The notes under the pieces are model-generated. The model made no database searches. It was not told the DNA's origin and saw only the letters and a list, made by a program, of their open reading frames with translations. 64,000 bases of DNA, from positions 803,758 through 867,757 of the forward strand of contig NZ_CP076718.1 of NCBI RefSeq assembly GCF_011682235.2. Reading direction: 5' to 3'. This DNA comes from Rhodocaloribacter litoris. Its GTDB lineage: Bacteria; Bacteroidota; Rhodothermia; Rhodothermales; ISCAR-4553. Both the position numbers and the translations under genes were made by a program. Below are positions 24,411-33,082 of this stretch, in pieces; the first letter of the stretch is position 1; each line of letters begins with the position of its first letter.

Positions 24411-25298
24411 TCAGGCAACCGGGTCTTCCTCGCCCACCGGCAGGCGGGGATCGTAGTTGAAGAAGGCCTTGAGGGCCTCGAAGAGCTCGGGGTGGCGATG
24501 GGCCATGGCGCGCGGCCGTTCGAAAAAGTTCTCGACCGCCACGGCGAAGAATTCGGCCGGGTTGGTGGCGGCGTAGCGGCGCAGCATCGACCGGCCCAGA
24601 CGGGCCTTGCGCATCTCGCGCCGGACGAGGCGGGCCCAGGCCGGTGCCGAAGCCGGATCCATGAGGGAAGGGACACCGTCGGCGAAGGCGTTGTCGAAGT
24701 CGAAAAGGTGGGCCAGTTCATGGAGGACGACGTTGTCGCCGTTGCCGGGATGTTCCCAGCCTTCCTCGACGGCTTTGACGGACAGGATGATGGGCCCCTG
24801 CGGGTGCACCATGCCGTCGTAGTCGGCCGCGTAGGTCTCGAAGTAGTCCTCGTCGAAGCGGTCCGGGTAGAAGAGGATGGTGCGGGTGGTGTTCAGCTCC
24901 CAGTCGGGGCGGCCATGGACGAGCAGGGCGGCCCCGGCCGCCACGGCCAGCCGGAGCGTATCCGTCAGTTCGACCCCCTCGACGGCCTCGAACGTCATCT
25001 CGTCCATGAAGAAGCGTACGTCGCGTTCGAAGCGGGCACGGGCCGTCTCGTCGAGATGGCGGTAGAGCGGGACGTGGCCGGCGAGCCACCGGCGCCAGGC
25101 TTCGGGCAGGGGCCGGCGGGCCACCCGCCACCGCCGGAAGGCACGGCGCAGGCCCCAGCCGTAGACCACCACCGGGGCCAGCAGGCCGAGCCAGGGCCCC
25201 AGCGGGGTGGCCTGCGCCCCGATGACCGCCAGCGCCACGCCGGTCAGCAGCGCAACGCTCGAGAGGAAAAAAAAGGTGGAACGACGGAGGATGCGCAT
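24411..25298 (-). CDS. MtfA-like zinc peptidase (M90 family) with N-terminal membrane helices
   Basis: 295 residues. Two hydrophobic segments (about 7-50) precede the M90 domain, which E. coli MtfA lacks. The catalytic zinc motif is VVLHELAHLFDF (HExxH) and the downstream Glu is in NPAEFFAVAVENFFERP, both at the spacing of MtfA. The domain also has YPDRF and the FYPD/DGMVHPQGPIILS stretch of the family. In E. coli, MtfA is an aminopeptidase that also titrates the glucose repressor Mlc. Membrane attachment suggests a different role here. The ATG at 25298 begins the first helix. Confidence 0.88.
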   Translation of the reverse strand: MRILRRSTFFFLSSVALLTGVALAVIGAQATPLGPWLGLLAPVVVYGWGLRRAFRRWRVARRPLPEAWRRWLAGHVPLYRHLDETARARFERDVRFFMDEMTFEAVEGVELTDTLRLAVAAGAALLVHGRPDWELNTTRTILFYPDRFDEDYFETYAADYDGMVHPQGPIILSVKAVEEGWEHPGNGDNVVLHELAHLFDFDNAFADGVPSLMDPASAPAWARLVRREMRKARLGRSMLRRYAATNPAEFFAVAVENFFERPRAMAHRHPELFEALKAFFNYDPRLPVGEEDPVA

Positions 25299-25567
25299 GC
25301 GGTCGCTTTGCGGTGTGGACGTACGGGCTCCGGCGTAACGTGCGCGGGCCGGGAGGTGCACAAGGCCGAAGGACGAGCGGTCGAACGCCCGGGGCACCCC
25401 CCACTTCCACCCGCCTACCCGGGGTCTTGATCGGCCGGACCGCAGGGAAGGTTCCGCCGCTCCGGCACGCGCCGTCGCTGGAAAATATGCCCGGGATTCA
25501 GGGAAAAATATGCCCCGGCGCCGCCCCGCCCCGGCACGGCACGGGGGCTTTTGCCCGCCGCATCGCC

Positions 25568-25584
25568 TTGGCAGATGGTTTGTA
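25568..25584 (+). promoter_or_regulatory. Weak sigma-54-like site before flgF
   Basis: TTGGCAGATGGTTTGTA: the -24 GG at 25570-25571 is followed by 10 bases and then GT (25582-25583) where GC is expected. TTGGCA and TTTG fit the consensus otherwise. It lies 33 bp before the flgF ATG. Confidence 0.35.
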
Positions 25585-25616
25585 GGCCCCTGCCGTGCCA
25601 CCAGACCGCACGAGCC

Positions 25617-26342
25617 ATGCTGCTACGACTTCGCAACAGCGTTGATGCCATGACCCGGATGATGCGCCAGCAAGAGCGCATCGCCAACAACCTGGCCAAC
25701 GCCAACACCGTCGGCTACAAGCAGGATCGGACGTTCACCGAGATCCTTAACGAGGAGATCAACGTGGAGGGGGCGCCGCAGAGCATCAAGCGCATGGAAC
25801 AATGGGCGGACCTCTCGGCGGGCGACCTGGAGCAGACCGGCAACCCGCTCGACGTGGCGATCGAGGGTGAGGGCTTCTTCGTGCTGACGGACGAAACCAC
25901 GGGAACGCCGCGCTACACACGGGCCGGGCGTTTCGTCCTCGATGCCGAGGGGACGCTGCGCGATGCGCAGGGACACCTCGTCGAGGGAGAAGCCGGACCG
26001 ATCCAGCTCCCCACCGCCGACGGCGGCCCGGTCGTGATCGACCGTGACGGGACCGTACGCGTCGACGGCAAAGAGGTGGGGCGCCTGCGCATCGTCACCT
26101 TCGACAACCCGGCCGCCCTCCGCCGCCTCGACGGCGCCGCCTTCGACGCCGGCGGCATGGAACCCGTCGACGTGGAGCATCCGAACCTGCACCAGGGCTA
26201 CCTCGAACAGAGCAACGTGGATCCGCTCCGCGCCCTGACGGAGATGATCGAACAGCACCGGCTCTTCGAGTCCCAGCAGCGCAGCCTCCGCACCGACGAC
26301 GAACTGCTCGGGCGGGTCACCCGTGAACTGGGCCGCTTCTAG
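25617..26342 (+). CDS. flgF: Flagellar proximal rod protein FlgF
   Basis: 241 residues. The N-terminal rod signature RIANNLANANTVGYKQD and the C-terminal region QGYLEQSNVDPLRALTEMIEQHRLFESQQR are the two helices that form the rod/hook D0 domain; between them is a short D1 insert with GNPLDVAIEGEGFFVL. FlgF sits at the distal end of the inner rod. Start ATG 25617 is set because family homology begins there. First gene of the flgF-G-A-H-I-J-N-K-L run; 36 bp from flgG. Confidence 0.92.
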   Translation: MLLRLRNSVDAMTRMMRQQERIANNLANANTVGYKQDRTFTEILNEEINVEGAPQSIKRMEQWADLSAGDLEQTGNPLDVAIEGEGFFVLTDETTGTPRYTRAGRFVLDAEGTLRDAQGHLVEGEAGPIQLPTADGGPVVIDRDGTVRVDGKEVGRLRIVTFDNPAALRRLDGAAFDAGGMEPVDVEHPNLHQGYLEQSNVDPLRALTEMIEQHRLFESQQRSLRTDDELLGRVTRELGRF

Positions 26343-26378
26343 CCTTTTCGCTTCCTTTCACCAGAGACCGAGACGGAC

Positions 26379-27164
26379 ATGCTTCGTGCCATCCGCACCG
26401 CCGCCACCGGCATGAGCGCCCAGCAAGCGGGCGTCGACAACATCGCCAACAACCTGGCCAATGCCAACACCGTCGGCTACAAGCAGTCGAAAATCGTCTT
26501 TCATGACCTGCTATACCAGACCATCCAGGCCGGCAGCGAGGGAGAGGCCCAGGGCGTACAGCCGGCCACGATGCAGATGGGGCACGGCGCCACCGCCATC
26601 GCCACCGTGCGCAACTTCACCCAGGGCAGCCTCATCGAGACCGGCAACGCGCTGGACGTGGCCATCAACGGCGACGGCTTCCTGCAGGTGCGGCGCCCGG
26701 ACGGCACGGTGGCCTACACGCGCGACGGCACCCTGACCCGCAACGCCGAAGGCATGCTCGTGACCCAGTCGGGCCTGCCCCTCGAACCGGACATTGCCAT
26801 TCCGGAGAACACCGTCGAGATACACATCAGCCAGGACGGGCTCGTCTCGGTGCGCCTGCAGAACGAGCCCGACATGGTCGAGGTCGGCCAGCTCGAACTG
26901 GCCCGCTTCGTCAACCCGGCCGGGCTCAACCCGATCGGTGGTAACCTGTACGAACAGACACAGGCCAGCGGCGAACCGACCATCGGCACCCCCGGCCAGG
27001 ACGGGCTCGGCACCCTCATGCAGGGCTACCTGGAAGCCGCCAACGTGGATGTGGTACAGGAGATGGTCAACCTCATCACCGCCCAGCGGACGTACGAGCT
27101 CAACTCCAAGATGGTAACCACCGGCGAGGAGATGCTGCAGATCGCCAACAACATGAAGCGCTAG
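26379..27164 (+). CDS. flgG: Flagellar distal rod protein FlgG
   Basis: 261 residues, full length. N-terminal MLRAIRTAATGMSAQQAGVDNIANNLANANTVGYKQS and C-terminal GYLEAANVDVVQEMVNLITAQRTYELNSKMV are textbook FlgG. FlgG forms the distal rod that crosses the periplasm through the P and L rings, exported by the flagellar type III system without a cleaved signal. It is longer than FlgF in the D1 domain, as expected. Confidence 0.97.
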   Translation: MLRAIRTAATGMSAQQAGVDNIANNLANANTVGYKQSKIVFHDLLYQTIQAGSEGEAQGVQPATMQMGHGATAIATVRNFTQGSLIETGNALDVAINGDGFLQVRRPDGTVAYTRDGTLTRNAEGMLVTQSGLPLEPDIAIPENTVEIHISQDGLVSVRLQNEPDMVEVGQLELARFVNPAGLNPIGGNLYEQTQASGEPTIGTPGQDGLGTLMQGYLEAANVDVVQEMVNLITAQRTYELNSKMVTTGEEMLQIANNMKR

Positions 27165-27193
27165 GCCCCTCGCCGCGCCAGCCCATCGACGTG

Positions 27194-27916
27194 ATGTACG
27201 GGTTGTTTCTCACCATACTGTTGCTGCTCGGTCCGATGCCGGGGCAGGTCGCCGCCGGCGAACCGGATACGCTGCGCGAGCGCCTGCAGGCCGCCGCCGA
27301 GACCCTGCTGGCGGACCGCTTTCCCGAAGACGCTCCGCGCCTGCGCGTCCGCGTCCTGCGAACCGGCGGCGAGATCGACCCGGAAGCTGCCCTCCGGTTG
27401 CGGCTGCCTGCGGGCGACGGCCTGCCCCGCGCGCACATCCAGGTGGACGTGCTCGGCACCGAAAACGGGCAGGGCGGGCTTAAGACCGGCTGGGCGCTGC
27501 TCTACATAGCCCACTTCGACTCGGTCGTCGTGGCCCGCCACGACCTGGAGGCCGGCGCCCCGGTCACCCCCGGCGACGTGAGTACCGCATGGATGGAGGT
27601 GACCCGCTTCCGGGGCGAACCGCTCCGGGCCCGCGACTTCCGCGCCCTCGCCCGTGACGGGGCATTCGCCGCCCGGATGCTGCGCGCCGGCCGGGCGCTC
27701 CGGAAAGACGACCTCCGCCCGCCCCTGGCCGCCGACACCGGCGAGGCCGTGCTCATGCACTACCGCCGCGGGTCCATCTCCCTTCGCCTGACGTGCAAGG
27801 CCCGCGAACCCGGCCTCGTCGGCGACATCATCCGCCTCTACTTCCCCGACGCCGAGGTCACGTACCGGGCCCGGCTCACCGGTCCCGGTACGGCGGAGTG
27901 GATCGAAACCCTTTAA
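27194..27916 (+). CDS. flgA: Flagella basal-body P-ring assembly protein FlgA
   Basis: 240 residues. A Sec signal peptide (MYGLFLTILLLLGPMPGQVAA) is followed by an N-terminal domain and a C-terminal SAF-like/beta-clip domain with VVARHDLEAGAPVTPGDVSTAWMEV, RAGRALRKDDLRPPLAAD and DIIRLYFPDAEVTYRARL. FlgA is the periplasmic chaperone that lets FlgI polymerise into the P ring. GTG at 27191 is directly before the ATG at 27194; the ATG is used. The C-terminus reads ...VIRL where most FlgA have DxIxVxN. Confidence 0.85.
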   Translation: MYGLFLTILLLLGPMPGQVAAGEPDTLRERLQAAAETLLADRFPEDAPRLRVRVLRTGGEIDPEAALRLRLPAGDGLPRAHIQVDVLGTENGQGGLKTGWALLYIAHFDSVVVARHDLEAGAPVTPGDVSTAWMEVTRFRGEPLRARDFRALARDGAFAARMLRAGRALRKDDLRPPLAADTGEAVLMHYRRGSISLRLTCKAREPGLVGDIIRLYFPDAEVTYRARLTGPGTAEWIETL

Positions 27917-27928
27917 CGGAGTATCGCC

Positions 27929-28573
27929 ATGCCTGCCTTCTTCCATGCCCTGCACCGCACACCCCGGGCCGTTCTCCACGGAACCGGGCGGTCCCTGCTT
28001 TTGCTCGCCGCAATGGCCGCCCTGGCCTTCCCGGTCCATGCCCAGCACTCGATGTTTGCCGACTTCAAAGCGCGCGGTGCGGGCGACGTCATCACGATCA
28101 TCCTGGCCGAGCGGACGGCGGCCCAGCGCGAGAGCGGATGGGCCAACAAGGCGGACGCCCGGATCGGCGGTACGGCCAGCCTCTCCGCCGGCTCCGGCCT
28201 CTCCGGTGCCTTTGCTGCTGACGCCCGGTTCAACAAGAGCGCCCTCCACGAGAACGAGTCCGTGCAGAGCGACCTGCTCAGCGGCACGATGACCGCCACC
28301 ATCGTCCGCCGGGACGAGGCGGGCAACCTGCACGTGCAGGGAGAACGACGCCTGAGCGTCAACGGCGAGACGCACATCATGCGGGTCTCCGGCCTCGTGC
28401 GTCCCTACGACGTCCGGACCGACAACACCGTCCTCTCCTACCAGATCGCCAATGCGGCCATCGAATACCACCGGGAGGGCGGCATCACCCGGAGCCTCTT
28501 CAAACCCGGCCGGATGGTGCGCCTGGGACTGCTCGCCGTGCTGGCCGGTGCCGTCGTGTACGCAACCCAGTAG
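27929..28573 (+). CDS. flgH: Flagellar L-ring protein FlgH (non-lipoprotein form)
   Basis: 214 residues. FlgH forms the outer-membrane L ring. Family features: SMFADFKARGAGDVITIILAERTAA, SDLLSGTMTATIVRRDEAGNLHVQGERRLSVNGETHIMRVSGLVRPYDV. The N-terminus is a long Sec signal ending PVHAQ, cleaved by signal peptidase I by appearance; there is no lipobox Cys, whereas enteric FlgH is a lipoprotein. The C-terminus ends in a 17-residue hydrophobic stretch (VRLGLLAVLAGAVVYAT), which is unusual. CGGAG serves as ribosome site; 12 bp from flgA. Confidence 0.93.
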   Translation: MPAFFHALHRTPRAVLHGTGRSLLLLAAMAALAFPVHAQHSMFADFKARGAGDVITIILAERTAAQRESGWANKADARIGGTASLSAGSGLSGAFAADARFNKSALHENESVQSDLLSGTMTATIVRRDEAGNLHVQGERRLSVNGETHIMRVSGLVRPYDVRTDNTVLSYQIANAAIEYHREGGITRSLFKPGRMVRLGLLAVLAGAVVYATQ

Positions 28574-28647
28574 GTGATCCCGTTCGGGATGAGGCCGGTC
28601 CCCCCGTCCCACACCGCGTTTCCGCAACCCTCTTCGACACTGACCCC

Positions 28648-29781
28648 ATGCGCCTTCCCCTTCGCATCACGTTCCTGCTGCCGGTCGTCCTGGTCCTCGT
28701 GAGCGCCGCCGGTCCGGTTCAGGCCCAGGAACGCACCGCCTCCCGCCTGAAGGACCTCGTACAGATCGAGGGCGCCGTGCCGTTGCAGCTGACCGGCTAC
28801 GGCCTCGTCGTGGGCCTCGACGGCACGGGGGATCGCGTCCGGGGGCGCCGGGGCGCCCCGCATACCGTGCAGAGCATTGCCAACATGCTCCAGCACTTCG
28901 GCATCACGGTGGATCCGGCCCTGATCACCGCCCGGAACGCGGCCGCCGTCATGGTGACGGCAACGGTCGACCCGTTTGCGGCGGCCGGCAGCCGGCTCGA
29001 CGTGACGCTCTCCTCCCTGGGCGACGCCCGCTCCCTCTCCGGCGGCCTGCTCCTGCAGACGCCCCTGCTCGACCCCAACACGGGCACGGTCTACGCGATG
29101 GCGCAGGGACCGGTCTCGACCGGCGCGGTGCTGGCCTCCTCCTTCGGCTCGAGCGTCCAGGTCAACCACACGAACACCGGGCGCATCCCCGGCGGGGCCT
29201 TCCTCACGAAGACGCCCCCGTTCGACCTGAGCGCCGTCTCGGACCTGGGCCTCGTCCTGAAACGCCCCGACTTCACGAACGCCGTGCGGGTCGCCGAGGT
29301 CATCAATGCCCGCTTCCCCGGCGCCGCCGAGGTGGCCCACGCGGGCCTGGTCCGCGTGCGGGCCGGTACCCATCCGGACGGCATCCCGGGCCTCATGGCC
29401 GAGCTCGAAGCCATGAGGATCGATGTAGACCTGCCCGCCCGGATCGTGATCAACGAACGGACGGGCACCATCGTGGCCGGCGGCAACGTGCGCATCGGCG
29501 AGGTGATGGTGACCTACGGCAGCCTCGTCATCGCCACCCAGGCCGACCCGTTCGTTTCCCAGCCGCCGCCCTTCTCGCCCGGTGAGACCGTGACGGGAGC
29601 CGCCGGCACGGCCACCATCGAGCAGGAGGGCACCCGCTCGATCATCCTGCCGCCCAACACCGATGTGAACCAGCTCGCGGCTGCCCTCAACGACCTGGGG
29701 CTGACCGCCCGGGACATTATCGCCATCCTGCAGGCCATCGACCGCACCGGAGCCCTGCAAGGTGAACTCGTCATCCTCTGA
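28648..29781 (+). CDS. flgI: Flagellar P-ring protein FlgI
   Basis: 377 residues. A Sec signal peptide ends VQAQE. Diagnostic stretches are RLKDLVQIEG, LTGYGLVVGLDGTGD, SIANMLQHFGI, AAVMVTATVDPFA and the C-terminal AAALNDLGLTARDIIAILQAIDRTGALQGELVIL. FlgI builds the ring in the peptidoglycan layer that supports the distal rod. Its presence with FlgH confirms a two-membrane envelope. Ten bases separate it from the next gene. Confidence 0.97.
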   Translation: MRLPLRITFLLPVVLVLVSAAGPVQAQERTASRLKDLVQIEGAVPLQLTGYGLVVGLDGTGDRVRGRRGAPHTVQSIANMLQHFGITVDPALITARNAAAVMVTATVDPFAAAGSRLDVTLSSLGDARSLSGGLLLQTPLLDPNTGTVYAMAQGPVSTGAVLASSFGSSVQVNHTNTGRIPGGAFLTKTPPFDLSAVSDLGLVLKRPDFTNAVRVAEVINARFPGAAEVAHAGLVRVRAGTHPDGIPGLMAELEAMRIDVDLPARIVINERTGTIVAGGNVRIGEVMVTYGSLVIATQADPFVSQPPPFSPGETVTGAAGTATIEQEGTRSIILPPNTDVNQLAAALNDLGLTARDIIAILQAIDRTGALQGELVIL

Positions 29782-29790
29782 CGCCGCGTC

Positions 29791-30147
29791 ATGAAGATCC
29801 ACGACCCGCTCCCACCCCTGCCCGGCTTCCCGGGTGCGAACCCGCGTCGCCCTTCCACCCCGGAAGAGGCCGCACGCCAGTTCGAACACCTGCTGGCACG
29901 GCAGCTCGCGCACGCCATGACCGACGGCCTGTTCAAGACCGGCCTGGCCGGTGAAAACGGCCCCGGCTGGATGGCAAGCTACCAGCAGACGCAGCGCGAC
30001 GTGCTGACGGACGTGCTGGCCAAACACCTGGTGGAGCAGGGCGCCCTCCGCCTCACCGACCTGCTCACCCGCCGCTGGAACCTTCGCGGCGCAACCGATC
30101 CCGCCGCTCCGGAGACAACCACGAACCACAACGCGGACACGCCCTGA
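29791..30147 (+). CDS. flgJ: FlgJ-type rod-binding protein, N-terminal domain only
   Basis: 118 residues. It keeps the rod-cap domain (EEAARQFEHLLARQLAHAMTDGLFKTG, YQQTQRDVLTDVLAKHLVEQG) but stops before the muramidase domain found in enteric FlgJ. Single-domain FlgJ is common outside Gammaproteobacteria; a separate peptidoglycan hydrolase must then act with it and is not seen in this window. Two bases separate it from flgN. Confidence 0.87.
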   Translation: MKIHDPLPPLPGFPGANPRRPSTPEEAARQFEHLLARQLAHAMTDGLFKTGLAGENGPGWMASYQQTQRDVLTDVLAKHLVEQGALRLTDLLTRRWNLRGATDPAAPETTTNHNADTP

Positions 30148-30149
30148 CG

Positions 30150-30707
30150 ATGAACACCCCGCCCGACACCCCCCGGCTTCAGGGAATCAAGGGAATTGCC
30201 GATAACCTGCTGGAAACCCTGCGTCAGGAAGCGGCAACCCTGGACCGGCTGCACGCGTGCTTCGAGGCGCAGCACGAAGCCCTGCGCCGGCGCGAGCACG
30301 CGGCCCTCGACGAGCGGACCGTGGAGGTCAACGAGCTCGTCCACGCCCTGGAGCAGCTCCGGCAGGCCCGCCTGCGACAGGCCCGCCTGCTGGGCCGGCT
30401 GCTGCAACTGGACGAGGCGCCGGACTCGCTCGCCCCGCTCGTCGACGCCCTGGCCGCCCGGCCCGAGACGGCCGAGACGGCCCAGCGGCTGCAGGCCGCC
30501 CGCGAGCGGATCCGCGAACAGGCCCGGCACACCCGCCAGCGGTGCGAGGCGTACGAATTCGCCCTCCGGTACGCCGTCCGCCTGAGCGATGAGATGCTCC
30601 AGGCCCTGCGCGACCTCGACGTCCCGCCGCCGGCGAAAGTCTACACGGCCACCGGCGCAACCTCCCAGACCTCGACCCGGCGCTCGGTCGTGAACAAAGT
30701 AGGCTAG
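30150..30707 (+). CDS. flgN: FlgN-like flagellar export chaperone
   Basis: 185 residues of long alpha helix with charged heptads, strongly coiled-coil (about 5-150): LLETLRQEAATLDRLHACFEAQHEALRRREHAALDERTVEVNELVHALEQLRQARLRQARLLGRLL has the LxxLL/Exxx spacing of the FlgN family in abbreviated form. FlgN keeps FlgK and FlgL soluble before export. Assignment is supported by position directly before flgK (4 bases apart), since sequence identity in this family is low. Confidence 0.75.
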   Translation: MNTPPDTPRLQGIKGIADNLLETLRQEAATLDRLHACFEAQHEALRRREHAALDERTVEVNELVHALEQLRQARLRQARLLGRLLQLDEAPDSLAPLVDALAARPETAETAQRLQAARERIREQARHTRQRCEAYEFALRYAVRLSDEMLQALRDLDVPPPAKVYTATGATSQTSTRRSVVNKVG

Positions 30708-30711
30708 CAGC

Positions 30712-32103
30712 ATGAGCATCAACCAGCTTTTTCAACTCAGCCGTCGCTCGTTCCAGACGATCGATGCCGCGATGAACGTCGCCGGGCAGAACGTCGCGAA
30801 CGCAGAGACGGAAGGCTACCACCGCCGCCGGGTGACCCTCAACCCGGTCGACTTCGTGGGGGGCGGGATCTGGAGCCGGGCCCTGCGCCCCGGCGTCCAC
30901 GGCTACGGCGTCGAGATCGGTGCCTACGAACGGGTGCGCGACAGCCTGGTGGCCCGCGCCGGCCGGGAGGCCCGCAGCGGTCTCGGATACGCCGAAGAAA
31001 AACACCGCGTTCTGAGCGCCCTCGAGGCCCTCTTCCCCACCGGCACGGGTTCGCTGCAAGACCAGCTCAACGATTTCTGGAACGCCTGGAGCGACCTGGC
31101 CGACAACCCGCTCGGCACGGCCGAACGCCTTGCCCTTCGCAGCCGCGCCGAAGCCCTTACCGGCACCCTCAACCGGCTCGACCAGGACATCGCCTCCCTG
31201 CAGCGCGAAACCGAGACGGCCCTCTCCGGCGGCGTCGACGAGGTCAACGACCTGCTCCGGCAGATCGCCGGCCTGAACAAGGCGATCGTCCAGGCCCGGA
31301 ACCAGGGCACACCGGACTTTGCCGCCGAAGACATGCGCGACCGGCTGGTGGACGAACTGGCGACCTTCGGCCCGATCCGGATCAACGAATCGGCACAGGG
31401 AAGCTACACGATCACGCTCCACGGCATGGCCCTCGTGCAGGACGAACACGTGCTGCCGCTGAAGCTGGACCTCAGCGGCGGCACCCCGGCCCTCACCTTC
31501 GGCGATACCGGCGTCGCGTACCCGTCCGGCGGCAGCCCGGACGGCCGGCTCGGCGCCTGGCTCGGCACCCTGACCGGCGACCTCCCGGCGGCCCGGGCCG
31601 CCCTCGACGAACTCGCCGCCACCCTGGTGACCGAGGTCAACGCCCTCCACAGCACCGGCTACGGACTCGGCGGCACCACCGGCCTGAACTTCTTCGACCC
31701 GGCCGGGATTACGGCCGCCACCATCCGCCTCTCGGCCGACGTGCTGGCCGACGCCAATGTGATCGCCGCCTCGGGCGACCCCGCAGCCGCCGGCGACAAC
31801 ACGGTGGCGCTGGCCCTGGCCGACCTGCGTAATGCAAAGCTGTTCAACGGCGGGCAGGATACTGCCGAAGCCTTCGTCATCGGCCTGGTCTCCGGCATCG
31901 GCGGCGACGTCTCCCGGCAGGCCGCACAGGCCGAAAGCCAGTCGCAGGTACTCGACTACCTCGACGGCCTCGCACGCGGCGTCTCGGGCGTCTCCATCGA
32001 CGAAGAGATGACCCGCATGATCGAGCTACAACAGGCCTACGCCGCCACCGCCCGCGTCCTGGACACGGCACAGCGCATGATGGACACGCTGCTGGCTCTG
32101 TGA
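30712..32103 (+). CDS. flgK: Flagellar hook-associated protein 1 (FlgK)
   Basis: 463 residues. N-terminal MSINQLFQLSRRSFQTIDAAMNVAGQNVANAETEGYHRRRVTL and C-terminal GVSGVSIDEEMTRMIELQQAYAATARVLDTAQRMMDTLLAL are the paired D0 helices of HAP1. The central part has GSLQDQLNDFWNAWSDLADNP and DDEVNDLL-type helices. It is shorter than enteric FlgK (about 547), with a reduced outer domain. It forms the hook-filament junction with FlgL. Confidence 0.96.
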   Translation: MSINQLFQLSRRSFQTIDAAMNVAGQNVANAETEGYHRRRVTLNPVDFVGGGIWSRALRPGVHGYGVEIGAYERVRDSLVARAGREARSGLGYAEEKHRVLSALEALFPTGTGSLQDQLNDFWNAWSDLADNPLGTAERLALRSRAEALTGTLNRLDQDIASLQRETETALSGGVDEVNDLLRQIAGLNKAIVQARNQGTPDFAAEDMRDRLVDELATFGPIRINESAQGSYTITLHGMALVQDEHVLPLKLDLSGGTPALTFGDTGVAYPSGGSPDGRLGAWLGTLTGDLPAARAALDELAATLVTEVNALHSTGYGLGGTTGLNFFDPAGITAATIRLSADVLADANVIAASGDPAAAGDNTVALALADLRNAKLFNGGQDTAEAFVIGLVSGIGGDVSRQAAQAESQSQVLDYLDGLARGVSGVSIDEEMTRMIELQQAYAATARVLDTAQRMMDTLLAL

Positions 32104-32137
32104 CCGGCCCAACCTGCAACCAACACGACCCGAATCG

Positions 32138-33064
32138 ATGATGCGTTCGATCAGCCTGGCCCGTCAGATGAGCCTGAGCAAAGGCTCCCTGCCCTATACC
32201 CTGCAGGTGCACCGGCGCGACCTGTCCCGCCTGCAGGAGCAACTGGCCACCGGCCGCCGCGTCAACCGGGCCTCGGACGACGCCGGCGCCTACGCACAGG
32301 CCCGCCGCCTGGAAGTGCTCATCGACCGGTACGACCAGTATGAGCGCAGCCTCACCACCGCGCAGGCCTGGGTCGTCGCCACGCAGGATGCCCTGGACGA
32401 CCTGGCCGAGCTGTTCACCACGGCCCAGGAGGAAGGCATACAGGCCGCCAACGACTCCCTGAGCGACGAGGACCGGGACGCCCTGGCCGCCTCCCTGGAA
32501 AACATGTTCCAGGAAGTGCTGGACCGGCTCAACACGCGCCTGGGCGAGGAGTATCTCTTCGCCGGCACCAACACGACCGTCCGGCCCTTCGAACAGGACT
32601 TCTCCGGCACGGCCGACGGGGCGGGGGTCACGTACTACGGCAACGGGGGAGCCCGCCTCCGGGCCGTCGGCCCCGACCTCGACGTGGGGGTGAACCTCAC
32701 CGGCCAGCGCGTGCTCGATACCGGCCAGGGCTTCACCATCACCGAAGCGTTTCAGGGCCTGATCGACGCCATCCGAACCCACGACAGCGCTCAGATTCAG
32801 ACGGCCCTGGACAACGTGATCACGGCCCGGGACCACCTCCTGGACATGGGCACGGAAGCCGGCAACCTCGCCAACCGGCTCGACCGTGCCGGAGAGTACC
32901 TCCGGGACGCCCGCTTCGAGTTCGAACGCCGGCGTTCCGCCCATGAGGACGCCGACCTCGCCGAGACCATCACGGAACTCCAGCGCACGCAGACGAACCT
33001 GCAGGCCACGCTCCAGGTGATGGCCTCCCTGAACCAGACCACCCTGCTCGACTTCCTCCGCTAA
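32138..33064 (+). CDS. flgL: Flagellar hook-associated protein 3 (FlgL)
   Basis: 308 residues. The flagellin-like N-terminus LHRRDLSRLQEQLATGRRVNRASDDAGAYAQARRLEVLIDRYDQYERSL and C-terminus AETITELQRTQTNLQATLQVMASLNQTTLLDFL identify FlgL; the intervening LGEEYLFAGTNTTVRPF is its typical D1 strand. Tandem ATG codons (32138, 32141) make the exact start uncertain by one residue. Forms the second junction layer beneath the filament. Confidence 0.95.
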   Translation: MMRSISLARQMSLSKGSLPYTLQVHRRDLSRLQEQLATGRRVNRASDDAGAYAQARRLEVLIDRYDQYERSLTTAQAWVVATQDALDDLAELFTTAQEEGIQAANDSLSDEDRDALAASLENMFQEVLDRLNTRLGEEYLFAGTNTTVRPFEQDFSGTADGAGVTYYGNGGARLRAVGPDLDVGVNLTGQRVLDTGQGFTITEAFQGLIDAIRTHDSAQIQTALDNVITARDHLLDMGTEAGNLANRLDRAGEYLRDARFEFERRRSAHEDADLAETITELQRTQTNLQATLQVMASLNQTTLLDFLR

Positions 33065-33082
33065 TCAACCCCCCCGAGAGCT

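Noticed and set aside
1773-25318. A 14-base match GCTTTGCGGTGTGG upstream of both the GH4 gene (1773-1786) and the MtfA-like gene (25305-25318)
   Set aside because: Exact 14-mers are expected by chance several times in a 64-kb GC-rich window, and the distances to the two start codons differ (16 and 7 bases).
23484-25430. A 648-codon plus-strand frame opposite the glycosyltransferase and MtfA-like genes
   Set aside because: It is antisense to two well-supported genes and rich in His/Gln/Gly/Arg shadow composition with no motif or ribosome site.
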